In this document: positions 1 to 55,839 of the stretch, piece after piece
Position numbering within the stretch: the stretch's first letter is position 1
Layout: each line of letters starts with the position of its first letter
Source: Sinonovacula constricta
Lineage: Eukaryota > Mollusca > Bivalvia > Cardiida > Solecurtidae
Assembly: GCA_007844125.1 (NCBI GenBank)
Contig: CM017567.1
Span: 37,745,920-37,809,919 of the forward strand
DNA: 64,000 nt
Direction: 5' to 3'
Notes under the pieces: model-generated
The model's database searches: none
Told to the model about the DNA's origin: nothing
The model's input: only the letters and a program-made list of their open reading frames with translations
Program-made: the position numbers and the translations under genes

Positions 1-127
1 TGGAGATTTTCTCAACCAAGGGGAAAAGAAAACACTTCTGTTAATGCACTTCATTTCAACGTAGAAAATTACATATTCATATAAAGTAATTTTCACAGTA
101 ATAATACAACAGTAAGAATCAACTTAC

Positions 128-43669
<43,542 letters not shown>

Positions 43670-44167
43670 ATTACTCCTACTTAGGATTAAAGATCCACTT
43701 TTTGAATAAGCATCACTGTTAACACGTGGCATTTGCAACATCGTTTGTCCGTCTGTCCGTCTAGTCAAACACACGTGACACATATCATCTGCTTCCATCC
43801 TTGCTATTATTCTTGTCTCTCAAAAATTCCTCGAAACTTTACACTTTCACTTGATCCTTGAATGAGAAAAAATATCTAGTTGATTATAATCAGCATTCAC
43901 CTATACACCACGTCGAAAAGTAAACCTACCTATTCGTTTAGGTCACCATAAAACCATGTTACCTGATATTAATACCCCTTCACTTCAAAACCCACGATCC
44001 CACTATACCAATCTCCTTATTTCCGCTGTATTCATCCGATCTTGTTTTTACCACTAATAAATAATCCCACTATGCTTCGGAATGATTATGAACAACACAA
44101 AACCCAAGCATAGCTCTGAACGTTTGACAGGGGACTACTTTACACTGGGAGCTTGACTTCTAAATAC
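43670..44167. promoter_or_regulatory. 5' flank of the integrin gene; no core element seen
   Basis: The stretch just upstream of the start codon (minus strand) should hold the 5' UTR and possibly the promoter. I see no TATA box, CpG-rich island or repeat here; an upstream non-coding exon is possible. Confidence 0.3.
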
Positions 44168-44463
44168 CTTATCTCTAACCATAACAGGTATGAAAATGTT
44201 AACCCAAACTGAAATGGGTCCTCTTGTTTACGGTCTGTCTCAGGTATATGTAGGTCGAGAGAAACTACATAGTACGTGTATAGGTATATCATGAATCCAA
44301 GCGCAAATAAATCTAATATGCCTATAAGACAATTTATAAATAAAGCGGCTGTATATATTTTAAATACATTTGGCAATGCAAAGAAACAAGTGCCGCCACT
44401 GTCTCGTAAATCCACACTTAAGATAAATTTGCATAAAGCAAAATATGCGTTAATGTTCTTTTC
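44168..44463 (-). CDS. Possible exon with hydrophobic segment
   Basis: An open frame of 98 codons between an acceptor-like TTATTAAG and a donor-like AG|GTATTT. It encodes TAALFINCLIGILDLFALGF..., a 30-residue hydrophobic stretch enough for one or two membrane spans, then a polar loop and FQFGLTFSYLLWLEI. There is no ATG near the start, so it would be an internal exon. The layout vaguely recalls tetraspan (claudin/PMP22) exons, but I cannot assign it and it may be chance. Confidence 0.22.
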
Positions 44464-44819
44464 CTTAATAAGTAATTAATCTACTAGTTTTTTGAATGAA
44501 CATGTTGAAACAAATTACTGACTTGTTTGTCCTTTTATAATTATGAACATTACTGACGAATTATTACTTCCACTACCGCCCAAAATAGATTTGTACAAAC
44601 AATATATGTATGGAAATTTGCATAAGATAACACCGAGTCAATGATGTAATTTCCTTTAATCCTACCACTATTGCAACCTCAACAAAGTATGACACATAAA
44701 ATGTGTTTAAATTAACAAATATTTCACTTTAACGATACTACACCAAGCCCCCTCCTTTTACAGTACACATATGTCAAGCTTAATGAAGACCGGGAAATTT
44801 ACATATGTCTCATTTCCTT

Positions 44820-45098
44820 TTAAAGGTGGTATCCGGTAGTTGTCTTATATTAACAACGTTTAACAATATCTAACCACTGCTTCGGAGAATTTGGGCATAA
44901 TTTCTGCATAAATTTATACATGTACTTTAGTTAAAGTAAAATCTGTTGATAACGTTACCTCAATTGCAAGACAATACAAATCGTGAAATATATATCTTCA
45001 AATGTTCATGATTACCAAATCTATAAACAGGTAACGACATCTTATATGATTAATAAATAAAAGGAAAGTAAATCCAAACTGTTGGATACCACCTTAAA
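44820..45098. mobile_element. TTAA MITE family A, short form (about 279 bp)
   Basis: TTTAA|AGGTGGTATCCGGTAGTTG ... CCAAACTGTTGGATACCACCTTAAA inverted ends, deleted interior. Confidence 0.85.
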
Positions 45099-45099
45099 A

Positions 45100-45760
45100 T
45101 CAAGATACGTAAGCTTGGCACATTCATACACACATAATTACAATAAAAATGGCCGAAAGCTTGGTAACAAATATGTAACAGATTAAAAGAAAAACGTTAC
45201 CAAGCTACTTGAAAATAAAAAAAAGATATTTAGAATTGAAAGAATACCGAACAATTGCATTTATTTCCTTCAAACCAGACATTGTTGTTTATTATTGATG
45301 TTATTAGTTACAAGCAACAAATAGCGCCCTTGCAAAATAATATTACTCCTTGCAAGAAAATACATATACGTCATATATTATTTGAAAACTTCTTAATTCC
45401 GAATCTGTTTTAGAAAATACACGTATGTTCATTGAAATAAGAACCGAAGAAATACTTTCATGACATTTTAATTCAGACACTTCTAAAAAACATTGAAAGC
45501 ACTCTCTGTCGCCATTTTAAACGAAACCGTTTATCAACAGTATTTGTTACCTTAATTTAAAACACACTTGAAAATAATTATAACTATCTATATCGTGTGT
45601 AATTATCCTGTACAGGTAGCAAAATGTCCCGTGTTGACGACCAAGGGCAAATATCTAGTCCTATTAAATGAAGTCAGTTGTCCCACATCGACGTTTGTTT
45701 ACATCCCCAGGCTTGTTATCAGTCCCTGAAATGTAAATATTGGTCTAAAATTAGATGGGT
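45100..45760. other. Intergenic: nothing recognised
   Basis: No repeat family or coding block that I can name. Confidence 0.35.
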
Positions 45761-45762
45761 CA

Positions 45763-45913
45763 GGCAGGGATGGATTCAGGGGGTGCACCCCGCCCACCCC
45801 ACTTCCAACAAGGTAAAAGAGTTGTGAAAACAAATACACGTAAGCTTAAAAATACTAAGCTTTCAAAGTAAATTTTGTCTGTTGAGTGCTTAGGTCGAAG
45901 CTAGGGTCTCTTA
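45763..45913. mobile_element. hAT-like MITE family B fragment
   Basis: GCAGGGATGGATTCAGGGGGTG at left; GAGTTGTGAAAACAAATACACG and GAGTGCTTAGGTCGAAGCTAGG match the copy at 24690-24921. Confidence 0.55.
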
Positions 45914-45914
45914 C

Positions 45915-46266
45915 TGTATATACAAATAGGTATTTCTTATCTGTGCACGCTGCTAAGTTAGCTATTTTTTAAACTAAGAAAACCATGTGACCCGTTACTT
46001 TATACCACCATTCGAGTAAACAGCTCTGACGTTGATGTCTATTTTTGGCACAAATCAAAATCTTGCTTATTTACAGTTTTAGAAAGAATGTACATGTAGA
46101 ATTACTCACTTCATGATTTCTTCTTTCTTATAATTTACACGTGTAAATGTTCAAAATCGCCTTTAGTTAGACTTAGGTTTGGCCTGCTGCAAACACTATG
46201 CTCCAAATCCCCCAATCCAGGTTTACGTGTATTTGATGAAGACAAACTGTCGGATACCACGCTTAA
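45915..46266. mobile_element. TTAA MITE family A, left-truncated
   Basis: Internal AAAACCATGTGACC, GACGTTGATGTCTATTTTTGGC; right end GACAAACTGTCGGATACCACGCTTAA. Confidence 0.75.
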
Positions 46267-46269
46267 GGA

Positions 46270-47330
46270 CTAGGTCCCAGGACAGGCTATAAAATTTATG
46301 GCCCTAATAATTTTGATGAAACGACCCTGCACCCGCCCCGACCGTCTCCCCCAACTACTTGGCTGTAACATCGGATCTCGAACTCTTGTCACTTTTGTAC
46401 GTACCTCTCATCATCCCATCAAGTTAGTGTTTTCGTCAAAAGGTACACATTTTAAGTCTGTACGATCTACCGGAAGTTTTAATTGAAGCATTCATTTAAA
46501 CTGTCAGAATGTATTACAAATAACTTGTTTTCTAATGAATTCTAAGCTATTCTTTAGTATTAACCTTACATTAACTGTAACTTTTATGGCGAGGTTTTAT
46601 TGTTTTTATCGTGGCGGTCTCTTTACATTTGATTTATGCCCTCTGGATTATGTGCCCCCCCCCCACCCCCCACCCCTCCACAGGTTGCAAATTGTTTTAC
46701 CGTGTCTCGACTGAGTGAATATATCTGTGTGTGTGTAAATGTTTATCATTATCAGAAAGTTATTTTACAAAAACCGAAGCCTAAGTACAGGACTGCACAG
46801 CAAGTCTAGTTTAACACCGTCCTTGCTTGACGTTGACTTTGGACCAAGCTATTTACCAAGTAAAAAGACGTGTAACAGAAAGGGCGTAGAAAGGCGTAAG
46901 TAATTTCAGTCAATTATATAATAAATATGCTTTCACGTGCCAAAATAACATGAATGTTATGAACATAAATAGACACAATACAGATGTTGCCCCCTTTTCT
47001 CCACCCACTTTTTTACATGAAGAATGTAGAACTCGCATATTTATGCAACATTAATATTTCGGTTATATTAACATATTTATTTAACAGGAAATGAAAGGCG
47101 CATGACAATGACCTCTTCTGTTGATGTTTTTTTTTTTTACAATTATGTATATTAAGTTACAGCATAACGTATGGCAGTCAGTGGAAGAATGGCAGGCGGG
47201 CTTTTCAAAGACCCATTCATAGAGTAATCAATTATTGTGATTGGTCAGTTAACAGTGAAGGCGGGAAATGAAATGCACGTTTTCTAGACGTCTGAAGTAT
47301 ATACTGGACCCCAGCACACCAGTCGGTCCT
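46270..47330. other. Intergenic: nothing recognised
   Basis: A C-rich run near 46650-46680 (complement of a G-run) is the only notable feature. Confidence 0.35.
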
Positions 47331-47333
47331 TAT

Positions 47334-47452
47334 TGCCTGTCGGGTTTGCTCTTATTTGCCTGTCGGATTTGCTCTTATTTGCCTGTCGGGTTTGCTCTAA
47401 TTTGCCTGTCGGGTTTGCTCTTATTTGCCTGTCGGGTTTGCTCTTACTTTTA
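47334..47452. repeat. 23-bp tandem repeat, five units
   Basis: CCTGTCGGGTTTGCTCTTAT repeats at 23-bp spacing. Confidence 0.93.
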
Positions 47453-47861
47453 AATGACTCATCACAGATTTATTCTTACTTTTACATTTGGCTTGCATGG
47501 GAATCCCTTTGTCCTGTGCCTCTTCCAATTTTGGTATATGTTGCAATGCTCATAGGACTCTGTGATGTATCTGTTTTATGTTCAAGGGATACTAAACTTA
47601 TTTAATACTTGAAAAAAAAATGCTACGATAAATATGTTCTATTATCCAATTTAAGCTTGTAATAATACCTATATCTTAAATGTATTTATAACAGTATTTT
47701 TTTCTACCTATGCCTCTTATATTTGTAACATGACTCAAACAAAGTCCATGACATCGCTTCTGTAAATATGTTTTCTTTCACCATGCCGCTTGATAAAATG
47801 TTTTCCCATGTTCGTCTATGGTTATCTGTTTTTAGAAAGCGCGATTTATTTTCTGTATATT

Positions 47862-48166
47862 GAGGGTTTCCGACAGTTTTTCCGTCATGCAATCAAATAA
47901 TTTTTTGTTAGCTGAAAAGATCCACAGAATGCGCGATTGATTGGTGATCTTCATCAATGTGACACGTTACCTTTCATTACAAAATTGTCAAGATCAATTC
48001 ATCTTTATGCAGTAAATACTGGATATACAAACACAGTAAGGGTCCTAAGCAGTCATCAGACAAAATATACTTTTAAACTTAGAAATTTAAGGTTGACATG
48101 TATGTGTTTTCACAACTCTACTCTTTTACCTGGGTGGCGGGATGGAATGCATCACATCCCCTGGAT
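47862..48166. mobile_element. Joined fragments of MITE family A and hAT-like family B
   Basis: Left: GGTTTCCGACAGTTTTTCCG and TGATCTTCATCAATGTGACA (family A left part). Right: TAAGGGTCCTAAGCAGTCAT, GTATGTGTTTTCACAACTC and CCCCTGGATCCATTT (family B in reverse). Confidence 0.5.
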
Positions 48167-48169
48167 CCA

Positions 48170-49080
48170 TTTCTCTTATAAAGTAAAATGGAAAACCGTC
48201 AAAATACTATTATATTGACCCATTGTATTTTTCTGCAATATTTTCATTGAAGTATTATTAATTATTTCACATTGAAGAAACTAACATGGCACATGCAAAA
48301 GTAAACCTTAAATTTCGAATTCATGGACGTTAGACCTTACTGTTGATTCTATGTGACAAGAATGCATATATGAATCGAGATAAACACGTAACTAATTTTT
48401 TTTTCGGTGAGTATAGACTTCATTGTCGCCCGTTAAGTGCATATTTTGTCATATTTGTTATCCTATATTATTGCATATACTTGTTAAAATACAAGGGGCG
48501 GTGGGGGTGGGGGGGGGGGTGGGGGGGGGGTAAAACTAGTTTAAGGTTTAATTAAATCTTAAATCGGCCTTTACATTATACTTAAAGTTCCAGTATACAT
48601 TTCCGGTTTCAGTTCCGTTGAACACAGTCAAAATAAAGTGGATTTTTCCTTTTCACTCAACAGAATGCGATCAAGTATCCATTGTCATTTTCTCATAAAC
48701 CAGCTTTTCGTTTCATCCTGTTTCTTGTAGCTATAATAAATGCAAACATTTTATTGCCATTGCAACTGCGTGAGGGAGAAAAGAGTTAACGGATTCCTAG
48801 CCAAGTCGTATTATTAACAGTTTAAGGCGAATCGAACAGGAAAAGTTCATAGATTGAGCACTAAACCCATAGCGTGCCAGGTGTACGATAATCTGACGGG
48901 TTATCGAGTTTATAGAAGAGAAACTATAAAAATGTTTTGTTCGTTTATTTAATCCTTAAGAACGGGTTACTTTATTAGCGCCGAGAACTAAAACTTTATT
49001 TGAATTATTTATTTGGAGGATTTGATAGCAAAGGGACGTGTAAGCGGAAGTGGGTGGAAGTGTCTAATAGTGGGTGTGAA
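48170..49080. other. Intergenic with a G-run
   Basis: GGTGGGGGTGGGGGGGGGGG near 48503-48531 is a possible G-quadruplex. No gene seen. Confidence 0.4.
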
Positions 49081-49199
49081 AGCTGTAATGTTGACGATGA
49101 TGATGACGAGGAGCGGGCGGCGGAGAATTATGATGGTTGTTCGTGATGATGATTGAGATAATATTGGTTGTGGTTTGAGATTGTTGGGGTATTTATGGC

Positions 49200-52100
49200 T
49201 GTGGGTCGTCATTGTTGGGGTAATGGTGGTTGTGTGGGATGATTGTTGGGTAATGATGGTTGTGGGTGGTGATTGTTGGGTATTGATGGTTGTGGGGGTG
49301 ATTGTGGGGTAATGATGGTTGTGGGTGGTGATTGTTGGGTATTGATGGTTGTGGGTGGTGATTGTTGGGTAATGATGGTTGTGGGTGGTGATTGTTGGGG
49401 TAATGATGTTTGTGGGTGGTGATTGTTGGGGTATTGATGGTTGTTGGTGGTGATTGATGGGGTAATGATGGTTGTGAATGGTGAATGCTGGATAATGATG
49501 GTTGTGGGTAGTGACTGTTAGAGTAATGGTGGTTGTGAGTGGTGACTGTTTGGATAATGATGGTTGTGAGTGGTGACTGTTGGAGTAATGATGGTTGTTA
49601 GTGGTGACTGTTAGAGTAATGATGGTCGTGAGTGGTGACTGTTTGGATAATGATGGTTGTGTGTGGTGACTGTTGGAGTAATGATGGTTGTGAGTGGTGA
49701 CTGTTGGAGTAATAATGGTTGTGAGTGGTGACTGTTGGAGTAATGATGGTTGTGTGTGGTGACTGTTGGAGCAATGATGGTTGTATGTGGTGACTGTTAG
49801 AGTAATGATGGTTGTGAGTGGTGACTGTTGGAGTAATGATGGTTGTGAGTGGTGACTGTTGGAGTAATGATGGTTGTGAGTGGTGACTGTTGGAGTAATG
49901 ATGGCTGTGTGTGGTGACTGTTGGAGTAATGATGGTTGTCAGTGGTGACTGTTGGAGTAATGATGGTTGTAGTTGGTGTTTGTTTGGGTAATTATGGTTG
50001 TGAGTGGTGACTGTTGGAGTAATGATGGTTGTGAGTGGTGACTGTTAGAGTAATGATGGTTGTAGTTGGTGATTGTTTGGGTAATTATGGTTGTGAGTGG
50101 TGACTGTTGGAGTAATGATGGTTGTGAGTGGTGACTGTTGGAGTAATGATGGTTGTAGTTGGTGATTGTTTGGGTAATTATGGTTGTGAGTGGTGACTGT
50201 TGGAGTAATGATGGTTGTGAGTGGTGACTGTTAGAGTAATGATGGTTGTGAGTGGTGACTGTTGGAGTAATGATGGTTGTGAGTGGTGACTGTTGGAGTA
50301 ATGATGGTTGTGAGTGGTGACTGTTGGAGTAATGATGGTTGTGAGTGGTGACTGTTAGAGTAATGATGGTTGTGAGTGGTGACTGTTGGAGTAATGATGG
50401 TTGTAAGTGGTGACTGTTGGAGCAATGATGGTTGTATGTGGTGACTGTTAGAGTAATGATGGTTGTGAGTGGTGACTGTTGGAGTAATGATGGTTGTGAG
50501 TGGTGACTGTTGGAGTAATGATGGTTGTGAGTGGTGACTGTTGGAGTAATGATGGCTGTGAGTGGTGACTGTTGGAGTAATGATGGTTGTGGGTGGTGAC
50601 TGTTGGAGTAATGATGGTTGTGAGTGGTGACAATTGGAGCAATGATGGTTGTGTGTGGTGACTGTTAGAGGAATGATGGTTGTGAGTGGTGACTGTTGGA
50701 GTAATGATGGTTGTGTGTGGTGACTGTTGGAGTAATGATGGCTGTGGGTGGTGACTGTTGGAGTAATGATGGTTGTGAGTGGTGACAATTGGAGCAATGA
50801 TGGTTGTGTGTGGTGACTGTTAGAGTAATGATGGTTGTGAGTGGTGACTGTTGGAGTAATGATGGTTGTGTGTGGTGACTGTTTGAGTAATGATGGTTGT
50901 GGGTGGTGATTGCTAGAGTAATGATGGTTGTGAGTGGTGACTGTTGGATTAATGATGGTTGTGAGTGGTGATTGTTGGAGTAATGATGGTTGTGAGTGGT
51001 GACTGTTGGAGTAATGATGGTTGTGGGTGGTGATTGTTGGAGTAATGATGGTTGTGAGTGGTGATTGTTGAAGTAATGATGGTTGTGAGTGGTGACTGTT
51101 GGAGTAGAGTTTGTTATGAGTGGTGACTGTTGGAGTAATGGTGGTTGTGAGTGGTGACTGTTGAAGTAATGATGATTGTGTGTGGTGACTATTGAAGTAA
51201 TGATGGTTGTGAGTGGTAACAGTTGGAGTAATGATGGTTGTGATCGGTGACTGTTGGAGTAATGGTGGTTGTGAGTAGTGACTGTTGGAGTAATGATGGT
51301 TGTGTGTGGTGACTATTGAAGTAATGATGGTTGTGAGTGGTGACTGTTGGAGTAATGATGGTTGTGAGTGGTGACTGTTGGAGTAATGATGGTTGTGAGT
51401 GGTGACTTTTGGAGTAATGATGGCTGTGTGTGGTGACTGTTTGAGTAATGATGGTTGTGGGTGGTGATTGTTAGAATAATGATGGTTGTGAGTGGTGACT
51501 GTTGGATTAATGATGGTTGTGAGTGGTGATTGTTAGAGTAATGATGGCTGTGAGTGGTGATTGTTGGAGTAATGATGGTTGTGAGTGGTGACTGTTGGAG
51601 TAATGATGGCTGTGTGTGGTGACTGTTGGAGTAATGATGGTTGTGTGTGGTGACTATTGAAGTAATGATGGTTGTGAGTGGTGACTGTTGGAGTAATGAT
51701 GGTTGTGAGTGGTAATTGTTAGAGTAATGATGGTTGTGAGTAGTGACTGTTGAATAAATGATGGTTGTGAGTGGTGATTGTTAGAGTAATGATGGTTGTG
51801 AGTGGTGACTGTTGGAGTAATGATGGTTGTGAGTGGTGACTGTTGGAGTAATGATGTTTGTGAGTGGTGACTGTTGGAGTAATGATGGTTGTGAGTGGTG
51901 ACTGTTGAAGTAAAGTTTGTTATGAGTGGTGACTGTTGGAGTAATGGTGGTTGTGAGTGGTGACTGTTGAAGTAATGATAGTTGTGTGTGGTGACTATTG
52001 GAGTAATGATGGTTGTGAGTGGTGACTTTTGGAGTAATGATGGTTGTGAGTGGTGACTGTTGGAGTAATGATGGCTGTTTGTGGTGATTGTTAGACAAAT

Positions 52101-55040
52101 GATGGTTTTGAGTGGTGACTGTTGGATTAATGATGGTTGTGAGTGGTGATTGTTAGAGTAATGATGGTTGTGAGTGGTGATTGTTGGAGTAATGATGGTT
52201 GTGGGTGGTGATTGTTAGAGTAATGATGGTTGTGAGTGGTGATTGTTTGGGTAATGATGTTTGTGAGTGGTGATTGTTGAAGTAATGATGGTTGTGAGTG
52301 GTGACTGTTGGAGTAATGATGGTTGTGAGTGGTGACTGTTGGAGTAATGATGGCTGTGAGTGGTGACTGTTGGAGTAATGATGGTTGTGGGTGGTGACTG
52401 TTGGAGTAATGATGGTTGTGAGTGGTGACAATTGGAGCAATGATGGTTGTGTGTGGTGACTGTTAGAGTAATGATGGTTGTGAGTGGTGACTGTTGGAGT
52501 AATGATGGTTGTGTGTGGTGACTGTTTGAGTAATGATGGTTGTGGGTGGTGATTGTTAGAGTAATGATGGTTGTGAGTGGTGACTGTTGGATTAATGATG
52601 GTTGTGAGTGGTGATTGTTAGAGTAATGATGGTTGTGAGTGGTGATTGTTGGAGTAATGATGGTTGTGAGTGGTGACTGTTGGAGTAATGATGGCTGTGT
52701 GTGGTGACTGTTGGAGCAATGATGGTTGTATGTGGTGACTGTTAGAGTAATGATGGTTGTGAGTGGTGACTGTTGGAGTAATGATGGTTGTGAGTGGTGA
52801 TTGTTGGAGTAATGATGGTTGTGAGTGGTGACTGTTGGAGTAATGATGGCTGTGTGTGGTGACTGTTTGAGTAATGATGGTTGTGGGTGGTGATTGTTAG
52901 AGTAATGATGGTTGTGAGTGGTGACTGTTGGATTAATGATGGTTGTGAGTGGTGATTGTTAGAGTAATGATGGTTGTGAGTGGTGATTGTTGGAGTAATG
53001 ATGGTTGTGAGTGGTGACTGTTGGAGTAATGATGGCTGTGTGTGGTGACTGTTGGAGCAATGATGGTTGTATGTGGTGACTGTTAGAGTAATGATGGTTG
53101 TGTGTGGTGACTGTTGGAGTAATGATGGTTGTGAGTGGTGATTGTTGGAGTAATGATGGTTGTGAGTGGTGACTGTTGGAGTAATGATGGTTGTGTGTGG
53201 TGATTGTTTGGGTAATGATGGTTGGGAGTGGTGATTGTTAGAGTAATGATGGTTGTGAGTGGTGACTGTTAGAGTAATGATGGTTGTGAGTGGTGATTGT
53301 TAGAGAAATGATGGTTGTGTGTGGTGACTGTTAGAGTAATGATAGTTGTGTGTGGTGCCTATTGGAGCAATGATGGTTGTGAGTGGTGACTGTTGGAGTA
53401 ATGATGGTTGTGTGTGGTGACTGTTAGAGTAATGATGGTTATGAGTGGTGACTGTTGGAGTAATGGTGGTTGTGAGTGGTGACTGTTGAAGTAATGATGA
53501 TTGTGTGTGGTGACTATTGAAGTAATGATGGTTGTGAGTGGTAACAGTTGGAGTAATGATGGTTGTGATCGGTGACTGTTGGAGTAAAGGTGGTTGTGAG
53601 TAGTGACTGTTGGAGTAATGATGGTTGTGTGTGGTGACTATTGAAGTAATGATGGTTGTGAGTGGTGACTGTTGGAGTAATGATGGTTGTGAGTGGTGAC
53701 TTTTGGAGTAATGATGGCTGTGTGTGGTGACTGTTTGAGTAATGATGGTTGTGGGTGGTGATTGTTAGAGTAATGATGGTTGTGAGTGGTGACTGTTGGA
53801 TTAATGATGGTTGTGATTGGTGATTGTTAGAGTAATTATGGCTGTGAGTGGTGATTGTTGGAGTAATGATGGTTGTGAGTGGTGACTGTTGGAGTAATGA
53901 TGGCTGTGTGTGGTGACTGTTGGAGTAATGATGGTTGTGTGTGGTGACTATTGAAGTAATGATGGTTGTGAGTGGTGACTGTTGGAGTAATGATGGTTGT
54001 GAGTGGTAATTGTTAGAGTAATGATGGTTGTGAGTAGTGACTGTTAAATAAATGATGGTTGTGAGTGGTGATTGTTAGAGTAATGATGGTTGTGAGTGGT
54101 GACTGTTGGAGTAATGATGGTTGTGAGTGGTGACTGTTGGAGTAATGATGTTTGTGAGTGGTGACTGTTGGAGTAATGATGGTTGTGAGTGGTGACTGTT
54201 GAAGTAAAGTTTGTTATGAGTGGTGACTGTTGGAGTAATGGTGGTTGTGAGTGGTGACTGTTGAAGTAATGATAGTTGTGTGTGGTGACTATTGGAGTAA
54301 TGATGGTTGTGAGTGGTGACTTTTGGAGTAATGATGGTTGTGAGTGGTGACTGTTGGAGTAATGATGGCTGTTTGTGGTGATTGTTAGACAAATGATGGT
54401 TGTGAGTGGTGACTGTTGGATTAATGATGGTTGTGAGTGGTGATTGTTAGAGTAATGATGGTTGTGAGTGGTGATTGTTGGAGTAATGATGGTTGTGAGT
54501 GGTGACTGTTGGAGTAATGATGGTTGTGGGTGGTGTTTGTTTGGGTAATGATGGTTGTGAGTGGTGATTGTTGAAGTAATGATGGTTGTGAGTGGTGACT
54601 GTTGGAGTAAAGTTTGTTATGAGTGGTGACTGTTGGAGTAATGGTGGTTGTGAGTAGTGACTGTTGGATTAATGATGGTTGTAAGTGGTGATTGTTAGAG
54701 TAATGATGGTTGTGAGTGGTGATTGTTGGAGTAATGATGGTTGTGAGTGGTGACTGTTGGAGTAATGATGGTTGTCGGTGGTGATTGTTTGGGTAATGAT
54801 GGTTGTCATTGGTAATTGTTTGGGTAATGATAGTTGTGAGTGGTGACTGTTGGAGTAATGATGGTTGTGGGTGGTGATTTTTGAGATAATGATGGTTGTG
54901 TGTGGTGATTGTTGGAGTAATAATGGTTATGGGTGGTGATTGTTGGAGTAATAATGGTTATGGGTGGTGATTGTAGGGATAATGATGGTTGTGGGTGGTG
55001 ATTGTTTGGGTAATGATGGTTTTGTGTTGTAATTGTTGGG
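49200..55040. repeat. Large 30-31-bp minisatellite, about 190 units
   Basis: Units built on TAATGATGGTTGTGAGTGGT followed by GACTGTTGGAG recur at mostly 31-bp spacing; the left edge has 30-bp variants (GGGTGGTGATTGTTGGG). Only one strand is G/T rich. Variants group into higher-order blocks: 341 bp (11 units) near 52540/52880, and about 0.9 kb near 51160-52100/53490-54395 at spacing 2325 then 2294. Frames on the minus strand (SPLTTIITPTVTTHNHHYS...) are open because 31 bp read three times gives a 31-residue period. Confidence 0.97.
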
Positions 55041-55195
55041 GAAGTGATGGTTGTTGGTGGTGATAGATGGAATTATACTGGTTGTAGATGGTTTTGGTTA
55101 GGATAATGACAGTTGTCTGTGTTTATTGTTGTGAATATGTTGGTTGTCGGTGGTCTTGGTTGTGTTCATGTTTGTTGTCGGTAATTATGGTTTAG

Positions 55196-55198
55196 GTA

Positions 55199-55256
<58 letters not shown>
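55196..55256. repeat. (GAT)n microsatellite
   Basis: About 19 GAT units at the right border of the minisatellite, possibly related to its ATGATGG core. Confidence 0.95.
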
Positions 55257-55259
55257 CAG

Positions 55260-55635
55260 TTTGAAATAACTAAAGAAGAAGACATAAACGATTTTGACAA
55301 TACTGCACAACTTAAGTGTCCATGAGAGAGTCCAGTATGCGCAGTTCATTACTACACAAGTAGGCGGAAAGAGGTCCTTGATACGTACCATTGTCTTATA
55401 ATTGGTGACTATAGTCACATTGTTTACATGTTGTTTTAACCGGACTAACAGTTTCACCAAACCATATTGATTAAAGTGATGAAGGTGCGGTGCTCATTAA
55501 AATGACACCAAATCAAATTAAGCATTATGATGATAAGCCTTGAATATGAAAACGAAAGTGACTACCTCCTACTCTTACACAGTAGTTTTTGGGCAATAAT
55601 ATCACAAAAAAAAAAACAACAATAAATCAGCATAT
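55260..55635. other. Intergenic: nothing recognised
   Basis: No gene or named repeat visible. Confidence 0.3.
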
Positions 55636-55636
55636 G

Positions 55637-55830
55637 TCAGGGGCGATCCAGAAAATTTGGGTGGGAGAGGGGTATGAATCAAGCATTCAACAGACAAAAT
55701 TTTCTTTAAAAGCTTAGTATTTTTAAGCTGTATGTGTGTTTTCACAACTCTACACTTTTAACTAGTTGGCGGGGGGTGCATCGCCCCCTCTCCAATCCAA
55801 CTCCCCTCCAACCCCGGATCAATCCATGGC
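55637..55830. mobile_element. hAT-like MITE family B, short
   Basis: CAGGGGCGATCCAGAAAATTTG at left; AACAGACAAAATTTTCTTTAAAAGC and GTGTGTTTTCACAACTC match the family interior in reverse; right end near CCCCGGATCAATCCATG. Confidence 0.6.
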
Positions 55831-55839
55831 ATACATATC

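Noticed and set aside
43670..43798. Upstream ATG codons of integrin exon 1 (43798, 43783)
   Set aside because: They add a polar peptide before a clear signal sequence; the Met at 43669 directly precedes it.
47268..47453. Leu/Cys-rich repeat frame
   Set aside because: It is a 23-bp tandem repeat with no other coding sign.
49200..55040. Thr/His/Gln-rich frames or a CRISPR-like array
   Set aside because: The units are directly adjacent without unique spacers, and the frames come from a 31-bp period; it is a minisatellite.
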